Shown here piece by piece: positions 28,258-37,672 of a stretch of 64,000 nt of DNA. This DNA comes from Staphylococcus pseudoxylosus (GTDB lineage: Bacteria > Bacillota > Bacilli > Staphylococcales > Staphylococcaceae): contig NZ_RCVN01000011.1 in assembly GCF_003697915.1 (NCBI RefSeq), forward strand, positions 51,452 to 115,451. The letters run 5' to 3'. Position 1 is the first letter of the stretch. Every line of letters begins with the position of its first letter. The position numbers and the translations under genes are program-made. Below the pieces are notes generated by a model. That model saw only the letters and a program-made list of their open reading frames with translations, was not told the DNA's origin and searched no databases.

Positions 28258-29007
28258 TTAAGCTTGTTCTTTCAATATTTGATAGCAATAACTGATAAAA
28301 ATGTATCCTTGTTTGATATACATATGTTTTGCACTATCCTCACCATCAGCGATAAGTATAATTACTTTATCATCCGAGACATCAGCTACAAATGATTGCA
28401 TGGTTTGACCTATCCCTCGTCTTTGAAAATCTTCCAACACACCAAAACCATCTATTTCAACTGTTTTATCAGTCATTATTAAATCTAAAATTCCTACTGG
28501 TGTGTGTTGCTCATAGGCAATAATACGTGATTTACTTTCACTTTGAAATTGATTACGTATTACTTGTATACTTTCTTCTGTATATTCAAGCCCAAAAGGT
28601 TCTGAAAACTGTCGATAGATTGCAATATAATCTTCTAAGTTTTGATTCGTGACAAATTTGACTTCAACGTGATTATTATGGCTTCTACGAATATTCTGTG
28701 ATTCAATTGCATAAAGCTCCATACACCCTAGTTCGAAACCACAAGCTTTAATTTCATCTAACCAAGCTTGGCTTAACGGTGTATTTTCTGGAAAAGTAAA
28801 TGCTAAATGGTCGGAATATTGTTGTCTATGTAAACTTTGTTGCATTTCCATATGTTGTTTCCAATCCTTGATCGCAGGCATTTCTTTATACACCCATTTA
28901 TTCGCGTCATACACTAAAGGTGCTTCAGGTGTTAAATAAATTGTTTTAATCTGATCATTAGAAAAAATTTTACCCTCTTGAAATATGTTTGCCATCGAAA
29001 TTGTCAT
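28258..29007 (-). CDS. GNAT family acetyltransferase
   Basis: A 249-residue protein. The C-terminal half has the acetyl-CoA-binding pattern IDGFGVLEDFQRRGIGQTMQ near 190 followed by AKHMYIKQGYIF, the GNAT core; the N-terminal half is less conserved and may be a second degenerate domain. The start at 29007 is preceded by GGGTGA. The acceptor substrate is unknown. It lies just before bioY without shared signals. Confidence 0.75.
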   Translation of the reverse strand: MTISMANIFQEGKIFSNDQIKTIYLTPEAPLVYDANKWVYKEMPAIKDWKQHMEMQQSLHRQQYSDHLAFTFPENTPLSQAWLDEIKACGFELGCMELYAIESQNIRRSHNNHVEVKFVTNQNLEDYIAIYRQFSEPFGLEYTEESIQVIRNQFQSESKSRIIAYEQHTPVGILDLIMTDKTVEIDGFGVLEDFQRRGIGQTMQSFVADVSDDKVIILIADGEDSAKHMYIKQGYIFISYCYQILKEQA

Positions 29008-29067
29008 GAACCTTCACCCTATCTTCTTCTGCCTCATCAATGCTTATCTAATTGAATGTCTAAAAGT

Positions 29068-29616
29068 TTATTTTAATAACTGTTTAAATTGACTATGATT
29101 CAACATAATATTTCCAATTAAACTTGCGACAATCGCTTTCAGAATATCAGCAGGCATAAATAATAATGATAACGTAACAGATTTCGTGACAGGTAAATTA
29201 GTTATTAACCCCATTATAATGGTACCTGTGATATCTAATAATAAGACACCAAAAACGATTGTTGTAATTAATAGTACAACAAAATTAATTTTTTTAAAAT
29301 ATAAGTCTCTTACCAAGCCAATAAGATATGTAACAACTGGATACATCAATAAAAATCCTGCTGATGGTCCAGCAAATACACCGATGCCTCCGCGACCACC
29401 TGATAATAATGGCAACCCTGTAGCTACTAGCAATAATAAGACAATGACACTCAACGTACCATATTTACGACCAAGCAAAATTGCCGCTAGAAATAGCCCA
29501 ATGTTCTGTAATACAATTGGCACAGGCATGACAGGCAATGGGATGGCAGGCACAAAACCTAGAACAGCTATAATTGCCGTCATCAAAGCTGTATATACTA
29601 AATATTTTGTAGTCAA
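29068..29616 (-). CDS. bioY: Biotin transporter BioY
   Basis: A 182-residue membrane S-component of the ECF biotin transporter, with about six spans. The biotin-pocket segment GGRGGIGVFAGPSAGFLLMYPV is near 72-93 (only its ends matter), and PVPIVLQNIGLFLAAILLG near 32 is also conserved. It starts with TTG seven bases after AAGGGGG. A perfect BirA-type inverted repeat lies 36-70 bp upstream, so biotin should repress it. Confidence 0.93.
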   Translation of the reverse strand: MTTKYLVYTALMTAIIAVLGFVPAIPLPVMPVPIVLQNIGLFLAAILLGRKYGTLSVIVLLLLVATGLPLLSGGRGGIGVFAGPSAGFLLMYPVVTYLIGLVRDLYFKKINFVVLLITTIVFGVLLLDITGTIIMGLITNLPVTKSVTLSLLFMPADILKAIVASLIGNIMLNHSQFKQLLK

Positions 29617-29651
29617 AGTGATTCCCCCTTCAATGAAAAAAATTATACCAC

Positions 29652-29686
29652 AAATGTAAACTAATAAAAACTGGTAGTTTACATTT
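29652..29686. promoter_or_regulatory. BirA-type biotin operator before bioY
   Basis: AAATGTAAAC (29652-29661) and GTTTACATTT (29677-29686) form a perfect 10-bp inverted repeat with a 15-bp spacer. This is the known BirA box architecture of Firmicutes, TGTAAAC-N14-16-GTTTACA, here in the expected place. Confidence 0.88.
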
Positions 29687-29700
29687 AAGAAGTCATAATT

Positions 29701-29757
29701 TAAGGGACGAGTTAGAAGTCAAAACATTACTTTTGAATTCACATGCTCGCCCCTTAG
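29701..29757 (-). terminator. Terminator of fhuD2
   Basis: TAAGGGACGAG and CTCGCCCCTTA are outer arms and TCAAAA/TTTTGA an inner stem. The single outer mismatch becomes a G-U pair only in leftward RNA, consistent with use after fhuD2. Confidence 0.65.
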
Positions 29758-29810
29758 AGACTAATTAGTTATTAAATTTACTATCTTATACATTTAAAGA
29801 ACTTGAATTT

Positions 29811-30713
29811 CTATTTATTTAAAAATTTTTCTTTTAAATCTTTTCTCATATATTCTAAAGTATAAGGATCATTATACCAATATGTTTCTGCTTGAACTTG
29901 AATCACTTGATCTTTTTGAACAGCTGGTATATTTTGCCATAAATCTGTTTTTTCATAAGCTGGTTTTGATTTACCTTCACTTGTTGAAACAATATAATCA
30001 CCTGCATAATCTGCAATCTTCTCTTGCTTCACTTCTGCCCAGCCTTCTTTTTTAACTAAGTCATTTAATTTGTCTGGCATTTTTAGACCAAATGCTTGAT
30101 ATAATACTTCACCACCACGTCCCCAATTGGGTCCGTAGCTGTATAATTTTTTATCAAATTCATCAAAAATAGAAACTGTTGCATCTTCACCAATTTTATC
30201 TTTGATTTCTTGTCCATCTTTTTTAGTTTGAGCTTTCCATTCTTTTTCCCAAGAAGCTACTTTATCTTCTTTACCAAGTAATTTACCTAATTCCCTTTGT
30301 TGATCTAAATATTTATGCTTCCCATAGTCATAAACAACAGTTGGTGCAATTTTATTATATTTTTTAATGTTTTTATCCGTAGAATAAACAACAATTAAGT
30401 CGGGCTTTGCTTTTGCTACCTTTTCTACATCATTTTCCCCAATTTTTTCTACACCTTTAAACTTATCTTTCAGTAATTTACTACTATCTACTTGTTCGTT
30501 GACAGCTACAATATTACCACCAAGATATTTAATCCCCCCTGCATATGTAGGTGCTACAACTGCTATTCTTTCAGGTTTTTTAGGTATATCTATGCTTTTC
30601 CCACTATCTAATTTATAAGATTTTGTTGCTTCTTTTTTGTCACTATCTGATTTATTACCACATGCAGCTAAAATGAGTACTAAAACAAGTAACGGAAACA
30701 ATAATTTTTTCAT
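29811..30713 (-). CDS. fhuD2: Ferric hydroxamate-binding lipoprotein FhuD2
   Basis: A 300-residue substrate-binding lipoprotein for iron(III)-hydroxamate siderophores. The lipobox LILAACGN gives the lipidated Cys near 18; IAVVAPTYAGG near 50, YDYGKHKYL near 128, WGRGGEVLYQAFGLKMP near 198 and TYWYNDPYTLEYMRKDL near 275 match staphylococcal FhuD2. Such proteins work with a permease/ATPase encoded elsewhere (FhuBG and FhuC). A Fur box at 30727-30741 predicts iron repression. Confidence 0.93.
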   Translation of the reverse strand: MKKLLFPLLVLVLILAACGNKSDSDKKEATKSYKLDSGKSIDIPKKPERIAVVAPTYAGGIKYLGGNIVAVNEQVDSSKLLKDKFKGVEKIGENDVEKVAKAKPDLIVVYSTDKNIKKYNKIAPTVVYDYGKHKYLDQQRELGKLLGKEDKVASWEKEWKAQTKKDGQEIKDKIGEDATVSIFDEFDKKLYSYGPNWGRGGEVLYQAFGLKMPDKLNDLVKKEGWAEVKQEKIADYAGDYIVSTSEGKSKPAYEKTDLWQNIPAVQKDQVIQVQAETYWYNDPYTLEYMRKDLKEKFLNK

Positions 30714-30726
30714 AATTCTCCTCCAA

Positions 30727-30741
30727 TGAAAATGATTATCA
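30727..30741. promoter_or_regulatory. Fur box upstream of fhuD2
   Basis: TGAAAATGATTATCA matches the 7-1-7 Fur consensus TGATAAT-N-ATTATCA at all but one of the fixed positions and lies 14-28 bp upstream of the fhuD2 start. Confidence 0.88.
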
Positions 30742-30821
30742 GTACCAATTGATTATATAATGAGTCTAGTAATTTTACAATAGCAAACAAGTGAATTTTT
30801 TATTTTTTTAATTATTAAAAA

Positions 30822-30850
30822 ATGCATTCAGACAAATTGTCTAAATGCAT
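30822..30850 (-). terminator. Terminator of the acyl-CoA dehydrogenase-like gene
   Basis: ATGCATTCAGACAA and TTGTCTAAATGCAT pair with one G-U. In the leftward direction ATTTTTTAAT follows, a clear T-run. Confidence 0.85.
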
Positions 30851-30873
30851 GGTTATTGTATTGCTCTTAATAT

Positions 30874-32025
30874 TTAAAAATGATCTAATACACTGTGTGC
30901 AATATTTGTATATGCCATGTCTTCCATAGGCGGATTGTGCAAACCTGCGCGCATGTCTCTATAAAAACGTTGTAAAGGACGTTCCATTTCAAGACTTTTC
31001 GCGCCTACAATTCGCATGGCAATATCTATAACTTCTAAACCTTGGTTCATTACCATTACTTTACTGGCAGACGTTTCATTCCATTTCACTTTTTCAGAAG
31101 CTTCATCATTATATAAAGCAGCTGTACTCCATAAAAAATGACGCGCAGATAATAAAAGTGTTTCCATTTTCCCAATATTTTGTTGGACAGTAGGTAAATC
31201 ACCAATAGTTCCCTCTATACTATTCGGACTGTATGTTTTGGCAAAGTCTACTGCGTAATCTCGTGCTGCTTGAGCGATACCTAAGTAAACACTTGGTATG
31301 TGTAATATCCAGCCATTTGGCTTTTTACCACCAGCACCCCTTATTTCAACAAAATTTTCTTCTGGTAAATATACATCATTTAATACAAGGTCATGACTTT
31401 CTGTTGCACGCATACCTACCATATTCCAATTATCAGCTATCTCCACACCCTGAGTATCCTTTGTCACTAAGAAAAAACCTACTTGGTCAATTGCTTCGTA
31501 ATAAGCACTTACTACAAAATGTGTAAGCCCTTTGCTCATAGAAGTAAATGTTTTTACCCCATTAAGTACAAAGCCGCCATCTACTTTTACTGCGTTTGTT
31601 GCAGGTCTACCTCCACGCGTTGGGCTACCAGTTTCCGCTTCACTAACGGCCCTATTCACCAATGCCCCTTGTTTCACTGCTTCAGCAAATTGATCAAGCA
31701 TATCGTGTTCCCACATTTGTTGTTCATATAATTGTCCAATGACACTCAAATGCCAGCCTATTGATAAAGCAGTTGCACCATCGATTGATCCCAAATAACT
31801 TTGAAGTATCACCATATCTTCAATAGTCGCGCCTTCGCCACCATATGCTTTAGGTAACGTTAGCAATGTGTAACCTTCATTTACAAGCCATTCAATATTT
31901 TCATAGGGAAAATGTGAATGTATGTCATTATATTCAGCTTTCGCTCTAAAATCGTCTTTTATAGTATCTAATTTAGCAATCCATTTTTCTTGAATCTCCG
32001 TATGTATTAATGCGGACGTATTCAT
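30874..32025 (-). CDS. Acyl-CoA dehydrogenase-family flavoprotein
   Basis: A 383-residue protein with the acyl-CoA dehydrogenase fold: LPKAYGGEGA near 58, an N-terminal alpha region, a central beta domain with VNGVKTFTSMSKGLTHFVVSA near 160, and a C-terminal helical part with AMRIVGAKSLEMERPLQRFYRD near 335. It resembles the DszC-like or flavin monooxygenase branch, so beta-oxidation is not assured. I chose ATG 32025 after GGGTGA; ATG 32043, after AAGGA, is equally possible. It is divergent from the ABC transporter and followed by fhuD2, as in other staphylococci. Confidence 0.8.
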   Translation of the reverse strand: MNTSALIHTEIQEKWIAKLDTIKDDFRAKAEYNDIHSHFPYENIEWLVNEGYTLLTLPKAYGGEGATIEDMVILQSYLGSIDGATALSIGWHLSVIGQLYEQQMWEHDMLDQFAEAVKQGALVNRAVSEAETGSPTRGGRPATNAVKVDGGFVLNGVKTFTSMSKGLTHFVVSAYYEAIDQVGFFLVTKDTQGVEIADNWNMVGMRATESHDLVLNDVYLPEENFVEIRGAGGKKPNGWILHIPSVYLGIAQAARDYAVDFAKTYSPNSIEGTIGDLPTVQQNIGKMETLLLSARHFLWSTAALYNDEASEKVKWNETSASKVMVMNQGLEVIDIAMRIVGAKSLEMERPLQRFYRDMRAGLHNPPMEDMAYTNIAHSVLDHF

Positions 32026-32176
32026 TTCCTTCACCCCGTTCATCACTTTTTCCTTATTAAATACAAGTTTAACACTCGCCATGCTTGAAATAAAGCTTTT
32101 CAAGCACAAAAACCTTACTTTACCGATAAGATTTATTATGATAGTTTATACTTAATGAAATATTGGGGGAAATTGA

Positions 32177-32926
32177 ATGATTAACGTTAAACATCTTATA
32201 CATAAATATAATGAAAATACGATACTCAATGACGTAAGTTTTAACCAAGAACAAGGAACTGTAACTGCAATTATTGGGCCAAGTGGCTCTGGTAAAACAA
32301 CGCTGTTAAGGACTTTAAATGCATTAGCACTACCAGAATCTGGCACCATTACTATTGGCAATGAAACATTTAATACTTCTAAACATACTAAAAAAGACAT
32401 TGCAAAATTACGACAAAAATCTGCAATGGTCTTCCAAAACTATAATTTATTTAAGAATAAAACTATCTTAGAAAATATAACTGTCGGTTTAATACATGGT
32501 AAAAATCACAGTACATCTCAAGCAAAAGAAATAGCGCTCTCCTATTTAGAACGTGTTAATTTAGCAAGTCAAAAAGATAAATACCCAATTCAATTGTCTG
32601 GCGGTCAAAGTCAACGCATTGGTATCATTCGTGCTCTTGCTCTTAATCCGGATGTATTACTGCTGGATGAACCAACTTCTGCATTAGACCCAGAATCTAT
32701 ACAAGGTGTACTATCACTCATTAAGTCTATTGCACAAGAAGGTATGACGATGGTTTTAGTAACACATGAAATTGAATTTGCTAAAGCTATTGCCGATCAA
32801 ATGATATTTATTGATGATGGTCAAATTATTCATCATGGTACACCTCAAGAAGTATTAGATCATAATAACTCAGAAAGAATAAATCGCTTCTTAAATAAAG
32901 TAAGCACGGAGCGTGATAAACAATGA
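32177..32926 (+). CDS. Polar amino-acid ABC transporter ATP-binding protein
   Basis: A 249-residue ATPase of the GlnQ/TcyN type: Walker A GPSGSGKTTLLR near 35, Q-loop MVFQNYNLF near 86, signature LSGGQSQRIGIIRAL near 139, Walker B VLLLDEPTSALDPE near 161, and switch His in VTHEIEFA. It is the first of four overlapping genes: its stop overlaps the next start in an ATGA. The ATP-binding subunit does not show the substrate; the operon as a whole suggests a cystine or other polar amino-acid importer. Confidence 0.9.
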   Translation: MINVKHLIHKYNENTILNDVSFNQEQGTVTAIIGPSGSGKTTLLRTLNALALPESGTITIGNETFNTSKHTKKDIAKLRQKSAMVFQNYNLFKNKTILENITVGLIHGKNHSTSQAKEIALSYLERVNLASQKDKYPIQLSGGQSQRIGIIRALALNPDVLLLDEPTSALDPESIQGVLSLIKSIAQEGMTMVLVTHEIEFAKAIADQMIFIDDGQIIHHGTPQEVLDHNNSERINRFLNKVSTERDKQ

Positions 32927-33774
32927 TATTAAAAAAAATATTTATTACCGCCATGATTCTTTCATCCCTTTTCGTATTAACTGCTTGTACTCAAAATGAT
33001 AATTCAAATAAGGAATCTCACAAAAAAGAAGTTAAAGTAGCACTGTCAGCAGAGGTCAACCCACCCTACTTGTATACCAATAAGCAAAATGAGTTTGTAG
33101 GGCTCGATATGGACTATATGAAATTAATCGAAAAAAAGTTACCACAATACGATTTTAAATATGAAGTAGGTGAAGAAGAATCAAATTTAGTTGGTATTGG
33201 TGCTGGTAAATTTGATATGGGAATTAACTGGTTTTTCAAAACACCCGAACGTGAAAAACAATTTCTGTACCAAGATGTGCCCTATAGTTATGCGTTGCCT
33301 ATGTTAGTAGTCAATCGTAACAATACGGATATACACAGTTTAGATGATTTACCTGGAAAATCATTGACACCCATGGCGCCTAGTGGCGGACTATATTCCA
33401 TCTTATCTCAGTACAACAAAAATAATTCACCAAAAATCAATATTAATACGATTCAAGAACCTTCAAATGGAGACAACTTAAAAATGGTCAGCCAACAGCG
33501 ACGTGACGTTATGTTATTAAACTGGAACACTTATAAAGCTATTCAAACACAAGTCAAAGAAGATGTTAAAATTGGTGGCATTGTCAAAAAAGAGCCACTA
33601 CATATCGTTTATAATAAAAAACATCAAAAATTACATAATGACATTGATCAAGCGACATTAGAACTTAAAAAAGAAGGTAAATTACAAGCACTTTCAGAAA
33701 AATATTTTGATATTAATGTATTCGATGACTTAGATGAAATTAATGACAAAAAATCGCAATTGGAGGTGCAATGA
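32923..33774 (+). CDS. Amino-acid ABC transporter substrate-binding lipoprotein
   Basis: A 283-residue lipoprotein with lipobox FVLTACTQ (Cys near 22). The type-II binding-protein signature is clear: VNPPYLYTNKQNEFVGLDMDYM near 46 and KFDMGINWFFKTPEREKQF near 93, with an arginine-less variant of the usual ligand motif. The two permease genes downstream and the organisation resemble TcyKLMN-type cystine systems, but substrate is inference. It overlaps both neighbours by four bases. Confidence 0.85.
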   Translation: MILKKIFITAMILSSLFVLTACTQNDNSNKESHKKEVKVALSAEVNPPYLYTNKQNEFVGLDMDYMKLIEKKLPQYDFKYEVGEEESNLVGIGAGKFDMGINWFFKTPEREKQFLYQDVPYSYALPMLVVNRNNTDIHSLDDLPGKSLTPMAPSGGLYSILSQYNKNNSPKININTIQEPSNGDNLKMVSQQRRDVMLLNWNTYKAIQTQVKEDVKIGGIVKKEPLHIVYNKKHQKLHNDIDQATLELKKEGKLQALSEKYFDINVFDDLDEINDKKSQLEVQ

Positions 33775-34460
33775 TAATGCAATCTGTAAATTGGTTAGAT
33801 TTGTTTGGACAAGTATTACAGCAATTGCCATTAACTCTGTTAATGATTGTTACATCATTAATATGTGCGTTAATGCTAGGTTTTATATTAGCGCTTATTC
33901 GCATTAAACAGATGAAGGTACTTTCACCAATTGTAAGAATTTATTTATCTTTCATACGTAGCACGCCACTACTTTTACAACTATTTTTAGTTTACTTTGC
34001 ATTACCACAATTATTGTTATTGATTCATATAGATATTAATCATTTTAGTAGATTATTTTTCGTTATCTTAGCCTTCACGTTACATACTGGAGCTTATTTA
34101 TCAGAAATAATACGTGCTGGGTATCAATCTGTAGACTATCATCAAATAGAAGCCGGTTTATCAATCGGCCTATCCTACCCAAGAATACTAAAAGAAATAA
34201 TCGTCCCACAGGCTTTAAGAAATAGTATTCCAAATTTAACAACGCAAATTATCGAATTAGTTAAAGATACTTCATTAGCTTTTACTATAGGCATCATTGA
34301 CATGATGGGACAAGTTAAATTGATTATCGGGAATAATTATGGTTTAGGCATGTTAGAAGTTTATATTGTCATTTCAATCATCTATTGGATTATCGCTTTA
34401 ATTATACAAGGCACATTTACTTTAATAGATAAACGTGCACAAAAACCATACCGCATTTAA
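33771..34460 (+). CDS. Amino-acid ABC transporter permease (first)
   Basis: A 229-residue HisM/GlnP-type permease with about five spans. The family blocks are RSTPLLLQLFLVYFALP near 62 and EAGLSIGLSYPRILKEIIVPQA, the coupling motif, near 125-146. ATG 33771 overlaps the previous stop; ATG 33777 two codons later is also possible given a GGAGG nearby. It pairs with the next permease to form a heterodimer. Confidence 0.9.
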   Translation: MIMQSVNWLDLFGQVLQQLPLTLLMIVTSLICALMLGFILALIRIKQMKVLSPIVRIYLSFIRSTPLLLQLFLVYFALPQLLLLIHIDINHFSRLFFVILAFTLHTGAYLSEIIRAGYQSVDYHQIEAGLSIGLSYPRILKEIIVPQALRNSIPNLTTQIIELVKDTSLAFTIGIIDMMGQVKLIIGNNYGLGMLEVYIVISIIYWIIALIIQGTFTLIDKRAQKPYRI

Positions 34461-34473
34461 GGAGGATATTCAT

Positions 34474-35172
34474 TTGGACTTTGTTTTATATACAATAACT
34501 GAAGTGCTTAAAGGTGTTCCTAATACAATAATGATTTCTATTGTTGCCATAATCGTAGGTCTAATTGTAGGATTATGCTTTGCACTGATTCGTTTAAAAC
34601 GCATGCCCGTACTATCACAATTGATCATTGTCTACAATTCATTTTTCAGAAGTACGCCATTAATCGTTCAGTTGTTTATTTTATATTATGGATTACCTAC
34701 ATTTATTATATTTTTAAATGATCAATTCAAATGGCATATTAATCCAGATATTTTTTCACCTTTAATTATTGCTTTTATTGTATTTTCATTACATGCGATA
34801 GCTTATCTATCTGAATCAATAAAAAGTGGATTACAGTCGGTAGAATTTGCTCAAATAGAAGCAGCTCAAAGCGTAGGTCTTTCAAGATTTCACATTTATA
34901 AAGAAATCGTTTTGCCTCAAGCTTTTGCGTATGCCCTGCCTAATATAGAAAATCAATTTATTATGCTAATAAAAGGTACCTCACTCGCATTTGCCGTACA
35001 AGTCACTGAAATTATGGCAGTAAGTCATGTCATTGCTAATGAAGGCTATAGATTTATAACAGTTTATTCAGTTGCTGCAGCGTTTTATTGGTTATTAGCG
35101 ATTTTATTAGAGTTCTTTTTTTCAAAAATGGAATATAGAACAACACATTATTTAAATACGCGTACAACTTAA
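34474..35172 (+). CDS. Amino-acid ABC transporter permease (second)
   Basis: A 232-residue permease paralogous to the preceding one, with RSTPLIVQLFILYYGLP near 63 and EAAQSVGLSRFHIYKEIVLPQA near 127-148. It begins with TTG 34474, eight bases after AAGGAGG and 13 bp after the first permease stop; a GTG further upstream would overlap that gene. A long bidirectional hairpin lies about 185 bp downstream. Confidence 0.9.
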   Translation: MDFVLYTITEVLKGVPNTIMISIVAIIVGLIVGLCFALIRLKRMPVLSQLIIVYNSFFRSTPLIVQLFILYYGLPTFIIFLNDQFKWHINPDIFSPLIIAFIVFSLHAIAYLSESIKSGLQSVEFAQIEAAQSVGLSRFHIYKEIVLPQAFAYALPNIENQFIMLIKGTSLAFAVQVTEIMAVSHVIANEGYRFITVYSVAAAFYWLLAILLEFFFSKMEYRTTHYLNTRTT

Positions 35173-35530
35173 TATAGGTTAATAGGCTGTTAAATAGCTT
35201 TAATGTATGGATAATATCTCATTACAAAAGTGATACAGCTTTGACCATTGCCTTTAACTTCGCCAACATTTTTGATTTTTTGAGAGTTTTATTCTGTCAC
35301 TAGATTATTTAACTTACCAAAATTAACAATATTCAATGCTGATTCGTTTCACTCATAAAAAAACAAAGGATACATTATCAAGCTTTTTCATCTTGAACTA
35401 TGTATCCTTTGTTTTTTAATACTTTTTGTACATTTAATATATGTAGGAATATGACAAAAATGAAACATTTGTAAATAGATCTTATTGTCTCTATCCTTTT
35501 TAAATTAGCCAACATTTCACTCACAAAATT
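35173..35530. other. Non-coding gap with a strong hairpin
   Basis: About 360 bp between the convergent permease and PTS genes. The only clear structure is the bidirectional terminator at 35357-35418; the rest is AT-rich without an open frame carrying a ribosome site. Confidence 0.6.
35357..35418. terminator. Bidirectional terminator
   Basis: AAAAACAAAGGATACAT pairs with ATGTATCCTTTGTTTTT, enclosing an inner TCAAG/CTTGA stem. A-run and T-run flank both sides, serving the ABC operon and the leftward PTS gene. Confidence 0.88.
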
Positions 35531-36613
35531 TTATAAAGCTAAACTTTTAGCATATTGCTTTTTCAATTTATAATATTTTTTGACCTTTTTAGGCATCGTG
35601 CCATTTTGTAATTCATCTTTCGTGATAATTGGATAATTTTTAAATATAAGTGAACCTAAGTATCCACAAATTGCACTGCTGACAGCACACATAACTGCGA
35701 CTGTAATCACAGTTAACGCGTTATTAAATCCAAACATAACCATAAGTCCAGCTATTGGTGTAGCAGTTCCTGTCGCGTCATTAACTAATCCAAACATAGC
35801 TATAATCACACCAGAAATTGCACCACCCATAAAGTTAGTTATGTATACAGGTACTGGGTTTGCAGTTACAATATCTGCTTGAGATAACGGTTCAATCGCT
35901 ACTGAAATCGTTGTTTTACGATCTCCAAACTTCATACGCTTAAATAGTACGAAATTCATAAATGAAGAACCAAATACTGCTAATGCGCCTATAGCCATTG
36001 GCGTACCAGTTAACCCTAGTAATGCGGTCAATGCCATTGAACTTAATGGTGCAGTCGCAACCACTGTAATAATACCACCTAAAACAATACCCATTAATAT
36101 CGGACTTGATGTAGTTGATTCTTTAATAATATTACCTATTTGAATCAAACTAGCATCAACCAAAGGCGTAGTACCAATTGCAATTAATCTTGTAATCGGT
36201 GCAATAACAATGATTGCTGCGATTAAATCGAGTCCGTCTGGTAATTTTTCTTCCATCCACTTCATACCAAAACTAGCGATATAAGCTGCAATGAATCCTG
36301 GTAGTAAATCCATATTGCCACAAGCAACAGCAATTACGAATGCATAGACAGGAGACACGCCCATTGCTAATGCAACTAAACCTGCAGCTGCAACACCACC
36401 AAGTCCACCAGCAACATCTCCTAAATCTCCTAAAAATGGTATGCCAATCAAATCTCCGCCTACATATTTATGAAATGCTTCAACTAAAAATGATGCAATT
36501 GCAGCATTGGCAAGTGCCCCCATCGCTTTACCACCATTAGGCGCTTTACTAGTGAATAATGTAAACAAACATAAAACAATCCCTAAAAATATGACTCCGA
36601 TTAGTAAATTCAT
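35531..36613 (-). CDS. PTS IIC-like membrane protein (PTS_EIIC_2 family)
   Basis: A 360-residue membrane protein with about ten spans and many Gly/Ala. SKAPNGGKAMGALANAAIASFLVEA near 22 (shown by its ends), ACGNMDLLPGFIAAY near 97 and GTTPLVDASLIQIGN near 147 are typical of the EIIC_2 group. No IIA or IIB partner is nearby, so phosphotransfer and substrate are open. AAAGGTG precedes ATG. A cre-like sequence with one mismatch at 36648-36661 suggests catabolite control. Confidence 0.8.
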   Translation of the reverse strand: MNLLIGVIFLGIVLCLFTLFTSKAPNGGKAMGALANAAIASFLVEAFHKYVGGDLIGIPFLGDLGDVAGGLGGVAAAGLVALAMGVSPVYAFVIAVACGNMDLLPGFIAAYIASFGMKWMEEKLPDGLDLIAAIIVIAPITRLIAIGTTPLVDASLIQIGNIIKESTTSSPILMGIVLGGIITVVATAPLSSMALTALLGLTGTPMAIGALAVFGSSFMNFVLFKRMKFGDRKTTISVAIEPLSQADIVTANPVPVYITNFMGGAISGVIIAMFGLVNDATGTATPIAGLMVMFGFNNALTVITVAVMCAVSSAICGYLGSLIFKNYPIITKDELQNGTMPKKVKKYYKLKKQYAKSLAL

Positions 36614-36647
36614 ATTAACACCTTTCCCAGTCGTTTTGTATGCTTTT

Positions 36648-36661
36648 TGTATGCGCTTTCA
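36648..36661 (-). promoter_or_regulatory. cre-like site before the PTS IIC-like gene
   Basis: Read leftward, TGAAAGCGCATACA differs from the CcpA consensus TGWAARCGYTWNCW at one position. It lies 35-48 bp upstream of the start, a place compatible with repression. Confidence 0.4.
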
Positions 36662-36812
36662 TTCAACAAATATTAGTATAACACAGTTAATTTGTTTCTA
36701 AAAATAAATATCAGTTAAATACATAATAAATATTATAATTTTACATTATTCAGAATATTCTTTTTATTTTTACTTATGTACAATTCTATTTTATCACTAC
36801 CTTCATCATTCA

Positions 36813-37160
36813 TCACAATGTTTGTTGTAACGTTTTAATTATCCCATTAATTTTACCACGTTGTACTTCATTCACACGCACAACTACTGTTCGTTCATCT
36901 ATTTCACTTCTCTTTTTGCTCAAATACCCCATTTTAATCAATTTTTGTAAAGCTTTCGTTAAATAATAAGGTTGTAGCTCTGAATACTTAGCTATTTCTT
37001 TTGCTGTAATCTCATTTTCCTTACAATTAAAGATATAGTTTAAAATAAATATCTCTTCATAGTTAAGCTTATGTTGCTTTTTAGTTGTTTTGAAAAAATG
37101 TTTGCCCTTTTGATAAGTTGTAATTAGTTCATTCAGTGTTTTAAAATTTTGTTCAATCAT
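36813..37160 (-). CDS. sarR: SarR, SarA-family transcriptional regulator
   Basis: A 115-residue winged-helix protein. LNYEEIFILNYIF near 32, ITAKEIAKYSELQPYYLTKALQKL near 52-75 (recognition helix) and the wing KKRSEIDERTVVV near 83 match S. aureus SarR closely. SarR binds the sarA promoter and lowers SarA. AAAGGAGT lies seven bases before ATG. It is monocistronic with a long AT-rich upstream gap. Confidence 0.9.
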   Translation of the reverse strand: MIEQNFKTLNELITTYQKGKHFFKTTKKQHKLNYEEIFILNYIFNCKENEITAKEIAKYSELQPYYLTKALQKLIKMGYLSKKRSEIDERTVVVRVNEVQRGKINGIIKTLQQTL

Positions 37161-37672
37161 AAAACCACTCCTTTTGTTTCTTCATGATGTTAATATGTCA
37201 AAGCGATTTCTAACAATATTAATATAATAATTCTATACTATTACATTCCGTTAATTCAATATCTCCAAGTATAAGAAATATTAAAAAATACTACTATTTT
37301 TTTAGTATTTACTTTTCAAATTCAAATTTTAGTTGGATATTCATTCTTTTTATTACTAAAAAAAGAATATGTTCATCCATTGCATTTAACAAATGATGAC
37401 TTTGTAAAATGCAAAACAACATTTCCTCTTAACTTTTCTAAATTATTATCAATATAACAATAAACGAATATTGAGGCATGCAACTTCAAAATTCATAATT
37501 TTTACTAGCATGTCATCCAAAATAACATATAAATATAATAAAACAGTTTATGAATCCTGCTTTTTAAAATAATAAAAGCCGAAACATTCTTAAATGTCCC
37601 GGCGCTTGTCATTTATACAGTGACACTTTCAAAGTGACACGCTTTATTTATTAATCTATTTAAATGAATGAC
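37161..37672. other. AT-rich gap upstream of sarR
   Basis: About 510 bp with no credible gene. It must hold the sarR promoter and contains the DoxX-LLM operon terminator at 37578-37603, plus a CACTTTC-AAAGTG mini-hairpin near 37624-37637. AT-tracts here could be Sar-family binding DNA, which is A/T-rich and poorly defined. Confidence 0.5.
37578..37603 (-). terminator. Terminator of the LLM-DoxX operon
   Basis: GCCGAAACATT and AATGTCCCGGC pair over 11 bases, with two G-U pairs only in leftward RNA, and TTTTATTATTTT follows in that direction. Confidence 0.75.
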
